64,000 bases of DNA from Elmis aenea (lineage: Eukaryota > Arthropoda > Insecta > Coleoptera > Elmidae). Shown piece by piece: positions 60,058 through 64,000 of this stretch. Position 1 is the first letter of the stretch, and the number at the start of each line of letters is the position of its first letter. The position numbers and the translations under genes are program-made. The notes beneath the pieces are model-generated. The model did not search any database and was not told the DNA's origin. It saw only the letters and a program-made list of their open reading frames with translations. The stretch lies in contig OX393576.1 in assembly GCA_947652605.1 (NCBI GenBank), positions 52,738,966-52,802,965 on the forward strand, given 5' to 3'.

Positions 60058-60554
60058 GCTTAAAATATTAGTTTTCTCTTGCTTGCTTTATTTCTGTTTA
60101 TGATATCGAATAACTAAAACACATTTTATTGTGGCTACACTTTATTCTCCATACGCTGATCTAATTAGATTTTGTATCATCTATTTTCAAGTCTCGAATT
60201 TGGAACACCCTGTATATGGGTTATTTGTGTAAAATAGGAATCTCGCAAATAAAACCCGTTAATAAAAAAGTAAATAAAATGTTCAAAAGTACATTTCAGT
60301 GACCGGTTTTAAGTATAAAGGGTTCCTTCGTAAAACATGAGTGACGGTCCTGGATAAGGTACTTAAAATAAAAATAGTAAATAATATAACCTTTTTTTAA
60401 ATACTATCTATTAACACATAAATAAATTAAAACGCACGAGCATCATTGCTTAAAGTCCAGACGAAACGTGACATGATTCAAAAAGCGCAGTTGTAATGCC
60501 ATTAAATATTCGGAGGTTCTTTCTTCCAGCTGTATTTAAATAGGGGCCGTTAAG

Positions 60555-61845
60555 CAGGGCCGCCCTTAGGTATGGGCGATATGGGCCTGCGCCCGGGGCC
60601 CCGCGCTACCAGGGGCCCCGCACTACCAGTGGTCCGCATTTTGAAACAAAATGGATAAAATTTTACCTCCTCTACTTCAGTATTTTATTCGCAGGGTGGT
60701 CCACTTTTTTGTAGCAGGTCAGTCGATACAAAAACTCATTTTAAAGCGAATATTCCATATCAACATGATTCCATAAACTCTTAATTTCAAATATAGGTAC
60801 AGGGTATTGGAATTTTCGAAAAAATATCGATAATTTTTAACCGTTTCCCAACCGGTAGATATATTTGAACTAAATTTGGTACACAGCACCACCTTATAGG
60901 TTACCCACATCCCACATTCGGTGAGAATGTCAAGCCCCACAAGCAATTAGTGACGGAGTTGTGATGGTTCAGTTTAATAAAAAACTAGTACGTCCCTCTT
61001 CAAACCCAATCTCGAACTGGTTTTTGGGTAGAGCATTTTATTCTAAACAAAAAGTGCCTCTTGACTGTTCTTCGTATCTACCACCGTTTAGCGCGGAATT
61101 TGATTTATTTTACCATTCTCCGGAAAAATTAGGTCATAAATTCGATCTAAAAATATCGCTAATATTCTAAATAAAGAAGTAATTACCGATTTTGCAGTTT
61201 TTATGTTTTTAATAACAGAAAATGCTAATAATGAGAGAAGAAGTTCTACTGTTAACGCTTAATGATCCAATGACCATTTACTCTGCAATTTGCAATTTTC
61301 TGCTTTTCGCGATATTTTTAGATCGAACTTATGAGCAAATTTTTCGCGAGGATAGTGAAATAAATATAATTTCGCGCCAAACGGTTGCAGATACGAAGAG
61401 AAGTCAAGAGTTTGATTTTAAAAAGGGACGTACTAGTTTTTTTAATAAAATTTATTAAAACTGAACCCCCACAACTCCGCCACTGGTTGCTTGTGGGGCT
61501 TGACATTCTCACTGAATGTGGTAACCTGTAAGGTGGTGCTGTGTACCAAATTTGGTTCAAATATATCTACTGGTTGGGAAACGGTTAAAAATTATCGATA
61601 TTTTTTCGAAAATTTCAACAACCTGTATCTTTAAATGAAGCGTTTATGGACCCATGTTGATATAGAATATCGCTTTAAAATGAGTTTTTGTATTGACTGT
61701 TAAAGTTCTGCTACAAAAAAGTGGACCACCCTGTATAACAAAACCATTCTCCTTCAGGATGAAGGTTTTATGATACTTTTGAATCAAACCAAAAATAATG
61801 TAAAAATTATTGCCCAGGGCCCCGCAACTTCTAAGGGCGGCGCTG
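60555..61845. mobile_element. hAT element with exact 8-bp duplication, carrying a palindrome
   Basis: CAGGGCCGCCCTTAGG at the left, CTAAGGGCGGCGCTG at the right, flanked by CCGTTAAG (60547-60554 and 61846-61853). GGGGCCCCGC repeats lie near both ends. Most of its length is a second, palindromic element. Confidence 0.88.
60692..61735. repeat. 1.04-kb foldback palindrome nested in the hAT
   Basis: Begins GCAGGGTGGTCCACTTTTTT, ends AAAAAAGTGGACCACCCTGT. Arms of about 340-480 bases pair, e.g. TAATTTTTAACCGTTTCCCA with TGGGAAACGGTTAAAAATTA. Short frames inside are not genes. Confidence 0.85.
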
Positions 61846-62448
61846 CCGTTAAGGTCCAAAGATTTGAAACCGCTGTCCAGCAACTTTTAATCGCTCCTTT
61901 CCAGAAGTTTTCAATCGTTTTTTACATTCTACGTAACAACCATACGCTTCGTTAAAGCGGCTTCTTATTCTTTCGGTAGTCTCAACGCTCCTCTTCAACA
62001 GTAAACCTATGAACAAAAACGGCAATTTAGCTCCACAGAAAACACAGGTGAGTAGAGTCCGCAGCGGTTGTCATGCGCCCTAGGTCGTTGTATCACGATA
62101 CAGCAACACAAGTCACAAATGCGCGAGTGGTATTATCAGGTGGTCGTGTAACGTGTACAGTGCTTTGTGAACGTAACGAATAGGCGGACTCCACACAGGT
62201 AACTCACCTTCAATTTAATCCTTTCGGAAACTGTAATAATCTATGAAGCTGTGCTAAGCTAAAACCGATACATTTTTAGTGAACCATCTGAGGAATCATC
62301 AAATTTTAAGTTACAGTAAATACTTATTGCAACTTTACAAGGTAAAGGGCGATAATGATTTTTACAACCATCAGCAACATCTCGGATATATCGCTTTGAA
62401 CAAACCGTTATTACTTTAAGCGCGGTGTAAAAAATATATAGGTTCACA

Positions 62449-62615
62449 CAGGGGCGGACTGGGTGCTCAAAACGGGCGCTATATTATTTATAAAACAAAT
62501 AAACTCGAAAACAGTTTTTAGGATAATACAATTTTTAAAACGTGACTAAAACCCATCAAGTTGCTAAAGGGTTTCCTGAAAATTTCCATTGGATCGTTGG
62601 GCTAGTCCGGCCTTG
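62449..62615. mobile_element. Short hAT-like MITE
   Basis: CAGGGGCGGACTGGG at the left, CTAGTCCGGCCTTG at the right, imperfect inverted repeats. No target duplication seen. Confidence 0.5.
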
Positions 62616-63310
62616 CGTTTAAAGTTAAATTCTCTGTGAACAACGATTTTTCAACCCATTAGTACATAAAAAAACAAAATTTATCTAAATTAATCAAAAT
62701 TATCTTTTACTACACGACACGTTCTTGCGACCGTCGTTATCTAACAAAACCTTGCTCAACCTACACCGTCTATTGTCCTTATGTCGTCATAATTATCGCA
62801 AATTAACTTCAATGTTTATTCTTCAAATTTATCATGACAAAACCAGTTTAAAAAATTTAACATTTTCGTATAATTGTGTTTATTTCTTCTATAAATAAAC
62901 ACTGTACTGTTGATCAGTGTTTTGCTTTAGTTCCGGTGGATCTTTTGTTGTTGCACCCTCATTTCCGGTAGTACTAGAATTACCGGAACTACACATCCAT
63001 AACGTCACGAATTTACAAATAGTGTTGCTGTCGTTTATCCCAAACTGCTTTCGTTCCATATTATAAAGCTTAAAACAAAAGAAATCCAATTTACTTAAAC
63101 CGCAGCTTTTATCAGTGATCTCATTATTTTACCTAACACTAGACCAAATGATAAGAATTTATAGTTTATTGCGATAAACGTTTATTGGCTCTTTAATAAT
63201 AATAGCTTATGTTTTAAATTTTAATTTTCTTAAATATTGTTCAATCGAATACAGGGTGACCAAAATATCATTCCGAGCTTCATTATTTCCTTTGTTTTTG
63301 GAAAAAATCT

Positions 63311-64000
63311 TGCATACAGGGTGGACCAAATTCTAATGTTTTACGGGGTATCTCAGTTACCGTAATAAATAGTTAGCGAAAATCTGATATCGGTCTATTA
63401 GGCTTTTTTTGAGAAAAGAAAGCTTATGTACCTAATCAAATTATTTACATCGCTTTCCTTTTTGGCACTATAAACGACAAATAAAATTTCATCGTTTTCG
63501 GAAATGTACTATAACTTCTTTATTTATTAAAATAGAACAAAATATTGTCAAGTTTTTTATGCAGATTTTCATGCTTAATTTAAAAACTTAATTTTCTTTT
63601 AGCTTTTCGAGATATGAAGTTAACTTATATTTTTTTATAGAAACCCTAGTTGGACATGACTTTATATGAAAGAGATTTTTTTTAGCTTTTTAATAATATG
63701 TAGTTTTACATATTTGTTGCAAAAAATAACCGAGATATGGCTAATTTTGTAAAAATTTCCTTATCAAAGCTGCCATGTTTCGAAGAAAGTGACTGGAGTT
63801 CCTCCAGGCAATAATTCTATTTAACTTTTTTCTTAAAATTGTAGTTAACAGCTTCCATTCGAATATGTATCTAAAAAATATTGCTTCGTTCGGTATTCTA
63901 CGTTTATGCTAAGAACTCCTTAGTTTTTAGAAATCGTAAGGTTAATTATCAGATCAAGATAGACTGCAGTACATAGATTGCGAAATTCCTCTGAAAAGCC
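63311..64000. repeat. Dispersed repeat, cut by the window end
   Basis: Starts ACAGGGTGGACCAAATTCTAATG, the end style of the palindromic family. 63450-63640 is similar to the reverse complement of 2580-2760 (shared order: TTTTTGGCACTA, ACGA, AATAAAATTT, TTTTTTATG, CTTAATTTAAAA, GAGATATGAAG). The right half may lie beyond the window. Confidence 0.55.

Larger units (their letters stand above)
59572..64000. other. 3' flank of the thioredoxin-array gene
   Basis: Contains the 3' UTR (to about 60070), then repeats. 61854-62448 and 62616-63310 are AT-rich with no gene, though 61980-62220 is GC-richer and unexplained; it could be a 5' exon of a downstream gene, but there is no convincing frame. Confidence 0.4.

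Noticed and set aside
60961..61458. Two plus-strand frames as a small gene pair
   Set aside because: They lie inside the nested palindrome and show no family or codon signal.

Overview
This is a 64 kb piece of an animal nuclear genome, almost certainly insect and possibly beetle (order is low confidence). It is AT-rich, has spliceosomal introns with GTAAGT-type donors, carries an insect-style kynurenine 3-monooxygenase gene (cinnabar type), and is crowded with hAT miniature elements, mariner-like palindromes and decayed non-LTR retrotransposons. I see no bacterial features, tRNA, rRNA or CRISPR.

Layout. (1) 1-2,280: a decayed LINE, then the last coding exon (+) of an SHPRH-like SNF2/RING ubiquitin ligase. 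(2) 2.3-19.5 kb: a gene-poor stretch of transposon relics, several with intact 8-bp target-site duplications. (3) 19.55-20.75 kb (+): a two-exon DGAT2/MOGAT-family acyltransferase. (4) 22.55-29.24 kb (-): kynurenine 3-monooxygenase, reconstructed as seven exons; intron 4 holds a nest of transposons inside transposons. (5) 29.2-33.5 kb: intergenic, holding one repeat element nested in another. (6) 33.53-59.57 kb (+): a large gene encoding a signal peptide, 15 tandem thioredoxin-fold modules of about 105-109 residues, and a C-terminal transmembrane segment. Seventeen exons join to exactly 1,668 codons. (7) 59.6-64 kb: 3' flank with a palindrome nested in a hAT element, then more repeats.

The thioredoxin-array gene is the main point of interest. 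Nearly all its introns are phase 1, so exons are interchangeable. All 15 modules keep the cis-proline motif, but only seven keep a CXXC; an eighth has CX5C and seven have acidic or polar residues there. In the middle of the gene a second set of phase-matched exons (51 nt, then a 216-nt almost pure Asp/Glu/Ser cassette, then a Lys/Glu-rich terminal exon) can replace the second half of the array. This would give a soluble 1,193-residue isoform with a calsequestrin-like acidic run and a triadin/junctin-like KEKE tail. Other introns hold candidate alternative exons with further cysteine motifs.

The genes look like independent neighbours: lipid acylation, tryptophan/ommochrome metabolism, ER-lumen redox or calcium handling, and DNA-damage ubiquitination. 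DGAT2 and KMO are convergent; KMO and the thioredoxin gene are divergent.
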